A stretch of 64,000 nucleotides of DNA from VXNE01 sp965116625 (GCA_965116625.1 OZ220717.1:3782001-3846000); one strand, 5' to 3'; shown: positions 42,184-51,746, numbered from the stretch's first letter. Made by a program: numbers and translations. The notes: generated by a model not told the origin, from the sequence alone.

Positions 42184-44447
42184 CAGTCTTTCTCCACCGG
42201 CTCCGCCTGCTGCTGCTCGCGCTCTCGACGCCGCTGCCGCTCAGCTTCCCGATCCCGCACGGCCTGCAGCCTCTGCAAGGCCTGCTGGCGCGACATCTGT
42301 GCCTCCGGCTCCGGAGCGGCGCTCGCTTCCTGTTGCTGCTCCCCGCCGGATTCGCCGTCCTCTTCAGATGGCGGGCGCAACAGCCGGATCGCGCTCTCGA
42401 TATGACCGAGGGCAGCGACCTGGTCATCCAGGGCCGGCTCCAGGTATGGCGACATGCTCCCCGCACTCTCGGCCGCAGCGGCGACCGTGGCGGAAGCGCT
42501 ACGCATTCGGGCGGTACCCGCGCGCAGTTCCCGGGTCGCCTCCGCCATGTTCTCCGCGGCCTGGGGATTCTCGCCGGCGCGCGCGGCGTCCGTCTGCGCC
42601 GCCAGCGCTTCGCCGAGGGCAGCACCTGTGCCGGCATGGGCTTGCTGGCGCTCGGCCACGAAACCGAGCGGCTCGCTTTCCGGTTCGACCTGCACGGTGG
42701 CCGTCTGGTCGTGTGTATCCGCCTGCTCTGCCAACAGTTCCTCGAGATGTTCCACGATACTGAAGAACAGGCGCCGCAGGGCTTCGAGGCGTTCGAGCGC
42801 CCGTCGAGCCGGCACGTCGGCCTCGCCGCGCCTCGCCAACGCCTCGGACACCGCATCCAGCGCTTCGAGGGTCTCCATGCGCAGCGTCTCTGCAAGCTCC
42901 AACCGTTCCTCCGCCGCCCCATCATCGCCTTCCGGCGAGGTTTCCGCGAGGGTATCCCGCAACATCGCCTCCATCCGTTCGAGGCGCTCGCGGTTGTCGT
43001 CCACCACCGCCCCCGCCATGCGCTCCCGGAGGTCGGCGGGCACTTCCCCGGCATCGGCCTCGAGCACCGCCACGGCGCGCGACTGATCCGCGTAGGCGAT
43101 CTCGATCAGTTCGCGCAACCCGGCGAAGCGTTCGATCGCCCGGGACAGCGCGGTCAGGGCGCGCGACCCTTCCCGCGACGCATCGGACACCGCTCCGCCG
43201 CCGAGTGCCGAAAGGGCCGAACGCATGGCATCGAGGGCCTCTTCCATGTAAGGCACCGCTTCCGCGACAGCCGCGCGCTCGCGCTCGGCGCCCGGCGCAG
43301 CCTCCTGGTCGGCCGAGGGCTCGCCGCCCGGTTCCGAAGCAACGGTCGCCTCGAGGCGGCGCAACATTTCACCGGTGCGCGCGGCCGCGTCCTCCTGACG
43401 GTTCGTGAGGTGTCCGACGGTAAGCCAGGGCGGCGGGCCATCGCCGGCCGATACCCCCGCCAGCGCACCGGCGTGCGCGACCAGGGACGCCTCGTCGCTC
43501 GCTATCGCCTTCAGCACGGTGACAGGGTCCGCCAACTGCTCCCGGGCCCGCTTGAGTTCGGCGAGGGCCGTGTCGGCCCGGCGATGCGCGCGCTCACCCT
43601 CCAGGCGGCGCAACCGCCTGCGCGTATCGCTCATCGACTGCCTGGCGCGCTGCAGGTAGTGGTCCATGTGGCCAAGCTGGAACATCCGCGCGCGGGTTTC
43701 GGGGACGAGCGCATCCTCGCCCTGGCCTTCGAGGTGCGCACGCTCCTCGGCAGCCAGGTCTACGACATCGGCAGTCTCAGCCAACAGCGCGCGTTCCGAT
43801 GCCGCGAGCGACTCGAAGCGGTGCCGGAACTCCGCGCCCCCGTCCGACTCCACGTCCGCCAACAGTCCCCGCAACTGGTCGCGCAGGCCGCGCTGGTCGT
43901 CGATGATCCGGTCGAGCCGGGCTTCGAGGTGCCCGTCCCGGTTGAGCTGGTCCGCCAACTGCTGGATACGGCGCAGGACGATCTCCAGGTTGACCCGCGC
44001 GTCCTCGTCCTCCTCCGGGGCGAGGCGCGCCGCGTCGCTGAACCATGCCGCGCTGGAACGCAACGTCTCGATGGTCTCCTCCAGCGCTTCCCCGTCCGAG
44101 CCGTCTGCCTGTGCGGCCAGGGCGAGCCCCAGGTTGAAAGCCGACCGGTAACGCAGTACCGGATCCCCCCTGGCGTCGTCCCGCGCGCCGAGGAAGGCTT
44201 CCGCCGCGCCGGCAAAGTCGCCGTTTTCCAGGTCTTCGAGCCCCAGGTTGTAGCGTGCGCGCGCGCTCGGCGCATCCTCGGACCCGGCAGGTTCCGATGC
44301 CGCCTGTTCGTCCGCGGGGGGAGGCGTTTCGCTGTCCGCGTTGCCGGCGGGGATCTCAGCCGAATTCCCCGCAGGGTCCGCCGCCGCCAGGAGAGCCACC
44401 ATCCAGGCGACAAGACCGAGCCGGCGCAAGGCGTCCAGACGCGTCAC
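42180..44447 (-). CDS. large coiled-coil TPR protein of the Bat operon (BatC position)
   Basis: 755 residues, much longer than typical BatC. After a signal-like helix come TPR-like helices (ARYNLGLEDLENGDFAGAAE and following, about 60-130), then roughly 550 residues of Glu/Arg/Ala-rich predicted coiled coil, ending in a Gln/Arg-rich stretch (QRRREREQQQAEPVEKDW). It is presumably periplasmic or membrane-attached and may be a structural spacer or scaffold. The GTG at 44447 overlaps the batB stop; the frame extends to 44549 inside batB. Function unknown. Confidence 0.7.
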   Translation of the reverse strand: MTRLDALRRLGLVAWMVALLAAADPAGNSAEIPAGNADSETPPPADEQAASEPAGSEDAPSARARYNLGLEDLENGDFAGAAEAFLGARDDARGDPVLRYRSAFNLGLALAAQADGSDGEALEETIETLRSSAAWFSDAARLAPEEDEDARVNLEIVLRRIQQLADQLNRDGHLEARLDRIIDDQRGLRDQLRGLLADVESDGGAEFRHRFESLAASERALLAETADVVDLAAEERAHLEGQGEDALVPETRARMFQLGHMDHYLQRARQSMSDTRRRLRRLEGERAHRRADTALAELKRAREQLADPVTVLKAIASDEASLVAHAGALAGVSAGDGPPPWLTVGHLTNRQEDAAARTGEMLRRLEATVASEPGGEPSADQEAAPGAERERAAVAEAVPYMEEALDAMRSALSALGGGAVSDASREGSRALTALSRAIERFAGLRELIEIAYADQSRAVAVLEADAGEVPADLRERMAGAVVDDNRERLERMEAMLRDTLAETSPEGDDGAAEERLELAETLRMETLEALDAVSEALARRGEADVPARRALERLEALRRLFFSIVEHLEELLAEQADTHDQTATVQVEPESEPLGFVAERQQAHAGTGAALGEALAAQTDAARAGENPQAAENMAEATRELRAGTARMRSASATVAAAAESAGSMSPYLEPALDDQVAALGHIESAIRLLRPPSEEDGESGGEQQQEASAAPEPEAQMSRQQALQRLQAVRDREAERQRRREREQQQAEPVEKDW

Positions 44448-45487
44448 GGCCGTCCAGCCCCGGTTGGTGCCGGCATTGCGCGCCTGGCTCCGGTCGATCC
44501 GACCCACACCGCGCCCACCAGCAACAGCAGGGCACCGAGCACGAACCACCGATAGTGCTCCGTCGGGTTCCTTCGCACAATGCGCGCCGAGGCGTCTGCG
44601 ACCATCGGCCGGATGTGTGCCTCGACGATGGAATCAAGATCGACCGCCGAGGTCCCCGCCGGCACGTAGACCCCTTCGGCCGCCAGGGCAATCTCACGCA
44701 GGAGGTCCCCGTCCAGCCGCGTTTTCACGACGTTGCCATCGCTGTCCAGTAACACGCTCCGGGCGCCGGTCCCGGGATCGGTGAGCATGACTTCGCTGCC
44801 GGTCTCGCTGCCGAAACCGATGGCGACGATGCGAACACCGGCTGCCACCGCGTCCGTCACGGCTTCGAGGGGATACGAATCGTGGTCCTCGCCGTCCGTG
44901 ATCAGGAGCATGATACGGGGCGTACCGCGGTCGGGCCCGAACACGGCAGTCGCCTTGCGAACCGCATCGCCTATGCGCGTCCCGCCGCGCGACACCGACC
45001 GGACACCCACATCGCGCAGCACGAGACGGAAAAAGCCATAGTCCGACGTCAGCGGTGACTTGACAGCCGCCCGGCCGGCAAACGCGACCAGGCCCACGCG
45101 CTGGCCGTCCACGCGTTCCAGCAGTTCGTTGATCTCCGCCTTTGCCCGGGCGAGCCGATTGGGCGCCGCATCTTCCGCGAGCATGCTCTTCGAGACATCC
45201 AGGACGATCACGATGTCCGCCGTGATGTTCTGCGACAGCACCTCGGTCCCCGTCGGAGACTGCGGCCGCATGAGTGCGACCACGCCCAGCGCCAGCGTCA
45301 GCGAGAACAGGGCCAGCCTGGCGATACGCCGCGCACGGGTCTGACGCCACGCCAGGCGCGCCTGCATCGATACCGACATGAACCGCGCCAGGGTCTCTCC
45401 GGTCCGCAGCTCGAAGTACCCGGCGGCGACCACCGCCGCCAAAACCGGCCAGGCGAGGTGGACCCAGTGCGGCGCGGCGAAATCCAT
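44444..45487 (-). CDS. BatB-like von Willebrand factor A domain membrane protein
   Basis: 347 residues: N-terminal membrane helices (about 12-24 and 57-73), a VWA domain with an intact MIDAS motif D97-V-S99-K-S101, and a C-terminal membrane helix (WFVLGALLLLVGAVWV). BatB and BatA are thought to present metal-dependent binding sites to the periplasm. The ATG at 45487 shares one base with the batA stop (TGATG). The open frame upstream to 46354 is antisense-like noise within batA. Confidence 0.88.
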   Translation of the reverse strand: MDFAAPHWVHLAWPVLAAVVAAGYFELRTGETLARFMSVSMQARLAWRQTRARRIARLALFSLTLALGVVALMRPQSPTGTEVLSQNITADIVIVLDVSKSMLAEDAAPNRLARAKAEINELLERVDGQRVGLVAFAGRAAVKSPLTSDYGFFRLVLRDVGVRSVSRGGTRIGDAVRKATAVFGPDRGTPRIMLLITDGEDHDSYPLEAVTDAVAAGVRIVAIGFGSETGSEVMLTDPGTGARSVLLDSDGNVVKTRLDGDLLREIALAAEGVYVPAGTSAVDLDSIVEAHIRPMVADASARIVRRNPTEHYRWFVLGALLLLVGAVWVGSTGARRAMPAPTGAGRP

Positions 45488-46524
45488 CACGGCAGCCTCG
45501 CAAACAGCGTGCCGCGGCTTAGCCAGCCGACCGCGAGCAGCGCCAGCGCCAATCCCAGCGGCACGGCAAAGAGCTCGTCGTACTGGCGGAAACGGTCCTC
45601 CGTGATGCGCGTGCGTTCGAGACGATCGATCTCCGCGTAGACGCGCTCGAGCCCTTCGGCGTCCTCGGCCCGGAAATACCGTCCGTCCGCGACCTCGGCG
45701 ATCTGCCGCAGCACCGCCTCGTCGACCTCGACGCGCATGGACCGCAGGATCGAGCGGCCGAACCTGTCCTCCATGCGCACCGGGGCGAGACCCGTCGTAC
45801 CGGCGCCGATGGTGTACACCCTGACCCCCATGGACCGGGCCAGTTCCGCGGCGGCGGCCGGCGATTCCACCCCCGCATTGTTGACGCCGTCGGTCAGCAC
45901 CACCGCGATGCGCGACCGCGCCGTCGACTCGCGCAGCCGCTCGACCGCGAGTGCCAGGGCATCGCCGACGGCAGTGCCATCCTCGGTGCGGTCGCGAACG
46001 GTGGAAAGGTCCCGCGCCACGGCGGCGAGATTGTTGTGATCCAGGGTCAGGGGCACGGCCGTGTCGGCGAACCCCGCGAAGGATACGAGGCCAATGGCGT
46101 CGTCGGGACGGCCCGCCAGGTCGCCACCACCCAGCACAAAGGCCTCGAACACGTCCTGGACCGCTTCGAGGCGGGTGCGCTCCCGGGCGGGCGTGGAGAG
46201 ATCCAGCGCCCGCATGGAACTCGACACATCGACGACCATCATGATCGCGATGCCTTCGCGGTGAACGCGGCTGAAACGCTCGCCGATTCGCGGACCCGCA
46301 AGAGCGACCACCAGGGCGATCAGCGCCAGGCACAGCATGACGTCCGGGACCCACGCGAACCTTCGGCGCCAGCCACCGGCCTCCGCGGGAAGGATGCCCA
46401 GCGAAGAGAAAACGACGCGGCCGGGTGCGCGGCGCGCCAGCAGGTATAGCGGGACCGCCAGCACCGCCAGCAACAGGAGCAGCGGCTCGCGAAACTCTAT
46501 GGAAGTGATCGCATCCATCCTCAC
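45487..46524 (-). CDS. BatA-like von Willebrand factor A domain membrane protein
   Basis: 345 residues: two N-terminal hydrophobic segments, a VWA domain with MIDAS D99-V-S101-S-S103 (VVDVSSSM), a second metal-site block VLTDGVNNAG, and a C-terminal membrane helix. It has the RAxxP-free, Bat-type layout and pairs with the BatB gene that follows. The GTG at 46524 makes a GTGA overlap with the upstream lipoprotein gene; an ATG at 46518 is two codons inside. Confidence 0.88.
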   Translation of the reverse strand: MRMDAITSIEFREPLLLLLAVLAVPLYLLARRAPGRVVFSSLGILPAEAGGWRRRFAWVPDVMLCLALIALVVALAGPRIGERFSRVHREGIAIMMVVDVSSSMRALDLSTPARERTRLEAVQDVFEAFVLGGGDLAGRPDDAIGLVSFAGFADTAVPLTLDHNNLAAVARDLSTVRDRTEDGTAVGDALALAVERLRESTARSRIAVVLTDGVNNAGVESPAAAAELARSMGVRVYTIGAGTTGLAPVRMEDRFGRSILRSMRVEVDEAVLRQIAEVADGRYFRAEDAEGLERVYAEIDRLERTRITEDRFRQYDELFAVPLGLALALLAVGWLSRGTLFARLP

Positions 46525-47513
46525 GTCGCTTCGGCGAAGTCGGACTCCGCCTCCGTCAGGAAACGCCGCGCGGCTTCCAGCGCGCTGCGCGACTCGTCCT
46601 CACCGGGGCTGTAGCGCGCGAACTTGACCCGGTCGCAACTGCCAAGAAAAGTCGACAGGAGATCGCGGTGCCCCGGGGAAAACGCCACCGAACGGCGTGC
46701 TTCCAGCAGGAACTCCTCGGTGGTGAGTTCCGGTGCGCGCACGGCGTGGCGATCCTCGATGTAGCGGCGCACGATGTCGGAGAGTTCGACATACCACGCG
46801 TCCACCGCCGCAGCCACCGGCAGCCCGCGTTCCTCGAGCGCCCCGAGGCGCTGCAATGCGCGCTCGAAGGCAGTCGCCCGGGCGCGTTCCGCCGCCCGCC
46901 CGCGCCAGGTCAACACTCCCCACGCGATGCCGGCGACGACCGCCGCGCCGAAGATCAACCAATGCCACCAGCGCGACCACCAGCTCCCCCCAAGCTCGGG
47001 CAACTGTCCCCGGGCGGGACGCAGCGTGTCGACAACGGCTCCGTCCGGCAGGACCGACTCGATCTCGAACGCAAGCTCGTCGGTGATCAGTTCGCGCGGC
47101 GCCGCATCGCCGCCGCGCTCGTCGACATACTCGATGCGCAGCCCGGGTATGCGTTGCCGGCCGCTCGCCGGGCCGCGCAACGTGTATTGCTGTCGCGCCA
47201 TCACCCCGCCATCGTCGCCGACCGAAAGCCGCGGCGTGAAGTCGAGGATGGAAAACCGTCCCAGGGCTTCGCCGAAATCGGGCATCTCAATGCGCACGCC
47301 CGGTCTGGCCTCAACCGTCAGCGTCAGTTCCAGGGGATCGCCGAGCCTGGGCGCGGCCGGCGCCAGGGTGACGGTGGCCGTGACCGGACCCTCCTCGGTG
47401 ACACGGGAGAGTTCCGGCACCGCCACCTCCGGATCCGCGGGAGCGTCGTCCGTCGCCTCAGGTTGACAGGCGGCGAGCAGCCCCAGACTCAACAGGACGG
47501 CGAATCGTGTCAA
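46521..47513 (-). CDS. lipoprotein with DUF4381-like cytoplasmic tail, Bat operon
   Basis: 330 residues. The lipobox LLAAC at 12-16 predicts a lipoprotein, followed by a beta domain like those of BatD (LGDPLELTLTVEARPGVRIEMP), a membrane helix with a tryptophan cluster (WWSRWWHWLIFGAAVVAG), and a cytoplasmic helical region (IVRRYIEDRHAVRAPELTTEEFL) that resembles DUF4381 proteins. A lipobox and a later membrane helix together are unusual. The TTG at 47513 overlaps the DUF58 stop as TTGA. Confidence 0.72.
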   Translation of the reverse strand: MTRFAVLLSLGLLAACQPEATDDAPADPEVAVPELSRVTEEGPVTATVTLAPAAPRLGDPLELTLTVEARPGVRIEMPDFGEALGRFSILDFTPRLSVGDDGGVMARQQYTLRGPASGRQRIPGLRIEYVDERGGDAAPRELITDELAFEIESVLPDGAVVDTLRPARGQLPELGGSWWSRWWHWLIFGAAVVAGIAWGVLTWRGRAAERARATAFERALQRLGALEERGLPVAAAVDAWYVELSDIVRRYIEDRHAVRAPELTTEEFLLEARRSVAFSPGHRDLLSTFLGSCDRVKFARYSPGEDESRSALEAARRFLTEAESDFAEAT

Positions 47514-48490
47514 CGCCGGATCCTCTTTTCACGCATCCGGAAGAACGCCAGCAGGGGCTCGACCACGGATTGCGTCGCATCGATACTGACGACATCGATG
47601 CCGGCTCCTCTCAAGCGTCGATGCAGCGCCTGCGCGCGGTCATCCGCATCCCGCGCGAGTGCCGCCCCGAACTCGGCGGAGCCGGTATCGACCAGGCGAC
47701 GCTCTCCGGTCTCCGCATCCTCGAGCATCAAGAGACCCGCACCGCCGAATTCCGACTCCCGCCGGTCGGTCACGCGAACCGCCACCAAGTCGTGCTTGCG
47801 GTTCGCGCCACGCAACGCATCGATATAGCCTTCGTCAAGGAAGTCCGATATCAGGAACAGCACGGCCCGCCTGGGAAGGACGCGCCGGCAGAACTCGAGC
47901 GCATGCGCGATGTCGGTCGAGCGGCGTCGCGAGCGCCGCCTTCGCTCGCGGAACTGCGCAAACCGAAGGCCCCACGCCCGGGGCAATGCGGCCAGACCCC
48001 GGTCCCCTGGAGCTGCCACCGCCGTCTCCTGGCCTCGCGCGAGTACTTCGCGCACGACCCGCAACGCGTGTTTCTGGCCCTTGCGGGGAGGGATGAACTG
48101 CTCGACGTCGCCATGGAACAGGAGCAGCCCCACCTTGTCGTCGTTGTAAATGGCCGAGAAAGCGAGCAGGGCAGAGAGTTCGACGGCCGCTTCCCGTTTC
48201 GACCGTCCCGCGGAACCGAAGTCAAGCGACGCGCTCATGTCCACGACCAGCAGAACGGTGAGCTGGCGCTCCTCGACATACCGCTTGACGTAGGGTGCGC
48301 CCATGCGCGCCGTGACGTTCCAGTCGATGGTCCTTACATCGTCGCCGGCAACATAGGGCCGCACTTCGTCGAATTCGACGCCGCGGCCCTTGAAGACGGA
48401 GACATAGGCGCCCGCCAGGACATCCGCGACCTGGCGGCCCGTTCGCATCTGGATCCGCCTGACCTGACTGACGATCTCCGCCGGCAGCAT
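47510..48490 (-). CDS. DUF58 family protein
   Basis: 326 residues. The DUF58 block (GRGVEFDEVRPYVAGDDVRT then IDWNVTARM, about 35-63) is followed by a degenerate VWA fold (LLVVDMSASLDFG, VLFLISDFLDEG). It usually pairs with MoxR ATPases, presumably as an adaptor for substrate or VWA partners. There is no signal peptide, so it is cytoplasmic. The ATG at 48490 lies 39 bases after moxR in a small AT-rich gap with palindromes. Confidence 0.88.
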   Translation of the reverse strand: MLPAEIVSQVRRIQMRTGRQVADVLAGAYVSVFKGRGVEFDEVRPYVAGDDVRTIDWNVTARMGAPYVKRYVEERQLTVLLVVDMSASLDFGSAGRSKREAAVELSALLAFSAIYNDDKVGLLLFHGDVEQFIPPRKGQKHALRVVREVLARGQETAVAAPGDRGLAALPRAWGLRFAQFRERRRRSRRRSTDIAHALEFCRRVLPRRAVLFLISDFLDEGYIDALRGANRKHDLVAVRVTDRRESEFGGAGLLMLEDAETGERRLVDTGSAEFGAALARDADDRAQALHRRLRGAGIDVVSIDATQSVVEPLLAFFRMREKRIRR

Positions 48491-48506
48491 GTGGAAGCTC
48501 TCGCGT

Positions 48507-48533
48507 TAGCTATAGCTAGTGTCGTGTCACTAG
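48507..48533. repeat. overlapping palindromes in the moxR-DUF58 gap
   Basis: TAGCTATAGCTA (48507-48518) is a perfect 12-base palindrome; CTAGTG at 48516-48521 and CACTAG at 48528-48533 form an inverted repeat that overlaps it and includes the moxR stop. The two structures share CTA, so only one can form at a time. Role unknown; an mRNA processing or attenuation site is possible. Confidence 0.5.
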
Positions 48534-49516
48534 GGCACTTCGACATTGGCGAGGATCACGTCGACCAGGTCGTCCGCGCCACGTCCCTCGGCTTCCGCCT
48601 CGTAGGTCACCACGACGCGATGGCGCAGGACATCCGGCGCGACGCTCTTGACGTCATGGGGACTGGTGTAGCTGCGTCCGGCCAGCAACGCGTTCGCCTT
48701 TGCCACCCGAACCAGGTTGAGCGAACCGCGCACGGAAGCACCGTATTCGATCAGACCCGTCAACTCGGAGATGCCGGCGGCCGCCGGATCGCGGGTGGCG
48801 GCGACCAGGTCCACCGCATAGCGCTTGACCTTGTCGTCGACGAAGATCTGCTGCGCCACCTTCCTCGCCGCCAGGATGTCCTCGCCGGTCATGACGCGCG
48901 AGGCCTTCGGCTCGCGTCCCGACCCCGCCATCCGGTCGATGATGCGCACCTCTTCGTCGCCGCTCGGATAACCGATGACGAGTTTCATCATGAAACGGTC
49001 GAGTTGCGCCTCCGGCAAGGGGTAGGTGCCCTCCTGTTCGATGGGGTTCTGCGTCGCCAGGACCATGAACGGGGCATCGAGGGGAAAGGTCTGCTCGCCC
49101 AGCGTCACCTGCCGCTCCTGCATCGCTTCGAGGAGCGCCGCCTGCACCTTGGCCGGCGCGCGGTTGATTTCGTCCGCAAGTACCAGGTTGCCGAACACCG
49201 GACCCTTCTTCACAGAGTACGTGCCGTCCTTCGGATTGAATATCTGCGTACCGGTCACATCGCCCGGAAGCATGTCCGGCGTGAACTGGATTCGGGAGAA
49301 GCCGCAGTCGACCGCATCGGCGAGAGTGCCGACAGCAAGGGTCTTCGCGAGCCCGGGCACGCCTTCGAGCAGCGCATGGCCGTCCGCGAGCAACGCCAGC
49401 AACAGGCGTGTCACGAGCTGGTCCTGGCCGACGAGCACCTTGCCCACCTCCGCCCGCACGAGATCGAACCGCTCCCGCACCTCCGAAACGTCACCGGTGA
49501 CATCGACTGCCGCCAT
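48530..49516 (-). CDS. MoxR family AAA+ ATPase
   Basis: 328 residues. Walker A GVPGLAKT at 52-59, Walker B VLADEINRA near 112, sensor block ATQNPIEQEGTYPLPEAQLDRF, all standard for MoxR. MoxR ATPases act as chaperones that help activate VWA-domain partners; the partners here would be the DUF58 and Bat proteins encoded downstream. Start ATG at 49516 has a GGGAGG site. It heads the eight-gene operon; the 101 bases between it and lptG show no obvious promoter. Confidence 0.95.
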   Translation of the reverse strand: MAAVDVTGDVSEVRERFDLVRAEVGKVLVGQDQLVTRLLLALLADGHALLEGVPGLAKTLAVGTLADAVDCGFSRIQFTPDMLPGDVTGTQIFNPKDGTYSVKKGPVFGNLVLADEINRAPAKVQAALLEAMQERQVTLGEQTFPLDAPFMVLATQNPIEQEGTYPLPEAQLDRFMMKLVIGYPSGDEEVRIIDRMAGSGREPKASRVMTGEDILAARKVAQQIFVDDKVKRYAVDLVAATRDPAAAGISELTGLIEYGASVRGSLNLVRVAKANALLAGRSYTSPHDVKSVAPDVLRHRVVVTYEAEAEGRGADDLVDVILANVEVP

Positions 49517-49617
49517 CGTACCTCCCGTTGTTTGCCCGGCTCGAGGAAAGCCGCTCGAAATTCTTCACATAGACCATGCCGGGACGCGAAGGTTCCCGAC
49601 GCGTGCCCAGCGCAATG

Positions 49618-50688
49618 CTAGCCCGCCCGCCTGACCAGTATCCAACCCGCCACCCAGCAGACGGCAATGGATGCAAGCACTGCAAGCCAGGGCGGAATAT
49701 CGAATACCACGCTCGCCGGTGCAAGCAGGTCCTGCAGGTACTTGAAGAGCAATCCCGCGGCCACCCCCACGGCGAGCCGAGCGCCCATACCCACCTCCCG
49801 GAGGGGACCGACGACCAGGCCAACGGCCAGCAGCGCCAGGCCCAGGGTCGCCAGAGGCTGCAACGTCTTGCCCCAGAACGCGACCCGGTAGGCGTCGGCG
49901 CGCAATTGCTCGGCGTCCAGCCGCCGGATCTGGAATGCGAGGTCAGAGATCGAGAGCTTGCGCGGATCGATGAGTGCGCGTGCTGCAAGCAACCGCGGAT
50001 TGACATCGCTCGACCACGGCGTTTCGTCTCCGGACACCACCGTGGTCCCGTCTTCGCCGATACGCGTCGAGCGCACATGGATGAGCCGCCAGAATCCGTC
50101 CCGTTCGTCGAACACGGCCGACTCCGCGCGGCTTGCCGCGCGCAGCCGCTGGCCCTCGAGTTCGAACTGGTTCACGCCGATCAGCTCACCGCCGGTGCCG
50201 AGTGCATCGACACGCGTATACACGCCACCCTGCCGGTGCCAATACCCGTCCAGCCGGATCGTCGCCGAATCCTGAAGCGCCCGCGAACGGATCGCCTCCC
50301 CCGCCGCGTCGAGGCGCGGCGCCGCGTACTCCCCGAGGACTGCCGCCGCAAGGGACGCACCCAATACCGGGACCGCCAGCGCACCGAGAATGCGCCACAA
50401 AGACGTGCCGGCCGCACGCAATACCGTGATCTCGGAGTTCCCGGCCAGGGTCCCGAGGCCGATCAGCGCGCCGAGAAAGATCACGAACGGAGCCAGTTCG
50501 TAGATGCGCCGGGGCGACGTGTAGAGGACGTAGCGCAGCGCTTCGCCCGCACCGTAGGCCTGCTGTTCACGGCCGAGTTCCTCCACCATCGCGAACAGCG
50601 TCGTCAGGGCAAAAAAGCAGACCAGCACCACGAGCATGGCGGACGCCGCGGCCCGGCCGATATAGCGGTCCATGACGAAGAGAGTCAC
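49618..50688 (-). CDS. lptG: LPS export permease LptG
   Basis: 356 residues, six membrane segments in two groups of three around a periplasmic beta-jellyroll, as in LptF/LptG of the LptB2FG transporter that extracts lipopolysaccharide from the inner membrane. MDRYIGRAAA at residues 6-15 and GLLFKYLQDLLAP near the end are LptG-like. The GTG at 50688 gives a GTGA overlap with lptF; an ATG five codons in is the alternative. Confidence 0.92.
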   Translation of the reverse strand: MTLFVMDRYIGRAAASAMLVVLVCFFALTTLFAMVEELGREQQAYGAGEALRYVLYTSPRRIYELAPFVIFLGALIGLGTLAGNSEITVLRAAGTSLWRILGALAVPVLGASLAAAVLGEYAAPRLDAAGEAIRSRALQDSATIRLDGYWHRQGGVYTRVDALGTGGELIGVNQFELEGQRLRAASRAESAVFDERDGFWRLIHVRSTRIGEDGTTVVSGDETPWSSDVNPRLLAARALIDPRKLSISDLAFQIRRLDAEQLRADAYRVAFWGKTLQPLATLGLALLAVGLVVGPLREVGMGARLAVGVAAGLLFKYLQDLLAPASVVFDIPPWLAVLASIAVCWVAGWILVRRAG

Positions 50689-51746
50689 AGGGGCCGCGCG
50701 CTTCGGCGAATGAAATGCACCGCGACCGCGAGCATCACCCCGTGCACGGGCCAGAGCCCCACCGCCACCGGAAGCGTCCCGTCCGAAATCGCCCCCCGCG
50801 CAGCCGCACAGGAAAGAAAGTAGGCGGCGAACAGTACCGTGCCGGGGACGATCCGCGCGAAGCGTCCGGCCCGCTGACCGACGCGCGCCAGGCCGAACGC
50901 GGCAAAGGCCCCGATCACTGTCAGGAGCGGAAGGCCCAGGCGCCACTGGAATTCCGCCGCGTGCGCCACGCTGGCGGGGTCAAGTTCCCTCGACGGCAGC
51001 GCCCCCACCTCCGGGGGCAAGCCGTCCTGGGGGATCGACTCGATACGCCGGCCCAGGCGCTCGAACTCGACGACGCTGAAGTCGGCATCGCCCGCGGCGC
51101 CCTCGTATCGCGCACCGCGCTCGAGCAGCAGGAACCTGCTACCCGTCTCCGTATCCACGTACTGGCTCCCGGCCTGTGCCCACACGGTCGCGAAGCCGCC
51201 CTCGACACGATCGCTCATGAACACGCCGAGCAGCCGCTGCTCCTCGGGGTCCACTTCCTCCGCGTAAGTCACCCGCCTCCCATAGTCGAAACTGTGGAAC
51301 ACCCCCGGCGGGATGGAGGGAAGCAGAATCGTCGAACGCTGTTCGGAAATGACTTCCGATGCCGAGCGCATCGCCGCCGGCGTCACGACCATGGCGAGGC
51401 CCGCGACGCCGGCTGCAACAGCCAGCACTCCCGCAGCGAGCCATCCCAGGATGCGCAGGGAACTGGCACCGCCGCTCGTCAGGGCCGCGAACTCGCCCTC
51501 GGCGTGCAGGCGTCCGCAGGTGATCAACACCGCAAGTATCAACGCGAAGGGCGCGGTGAGCTGGGCGAACTCCGGCAGGCGCAGGCCCGCGAGCAGCCAC
51601 AGGGCGTCCGCCGAATAGCGCCCGAGCGCGGCATCCTGCAGGTAGCCGATAAAGCGCCCGCCGAGGCCGATCGCGAGCAACGTGAAGAACACTACCGCGA
51701 ATACCGCGGCCAGTTCCCTGTTGACGTGTCGAAACGCTACGGCCAT
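50685..51746 (-). CDS. lptF: LPS export permease LptF
   Basis: 353 residues with the same architecture as LptG; the second permease of LptB2FG. AFRHVNRELAAVFAVVFFTL is the first helix, FALILAVLITCGRLHAEGE the conserved coupling region facing LptB, and GVFHSFDYGRRVTYAEEV part of the jellyroll. The ATG at 51746 has a GGGGA site; the ATG at 51767 is inside the diverged repeat copy and less likely. Divergent from pepA. Confidence 0.92.
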   Translation of the reverse strand: MAVAFRHVNRELAAVFAVVFFTLLAIGLGGRFIGYLQDAALGRYSADALWLLAGLRLPEFAQLTAPFALILAVLITCGRLHAEGEFAALTSGGASSLRILGWLAAGVLAVAAGVAGLAMVVTPAAMRSASEVISEQRSTILLPSIPPGVFHSFDYGRRVTYAEEVDPEEQRLLGVFMSDRVEGGFATVWAQAGSQYVDTETGSRFLLLERGARYEGAAGDADFSVVEFERLGRRIESIPQDGLPPEVGALPSRELDPASVAHAAEFQWRLGLPLLTVIGAFAAFGLARVGQRAGRFARIVPGTVLFAAYFLSCAAARGAISDGTLPVAVGLWPVHGVMLAVAVHFIRRSARPL

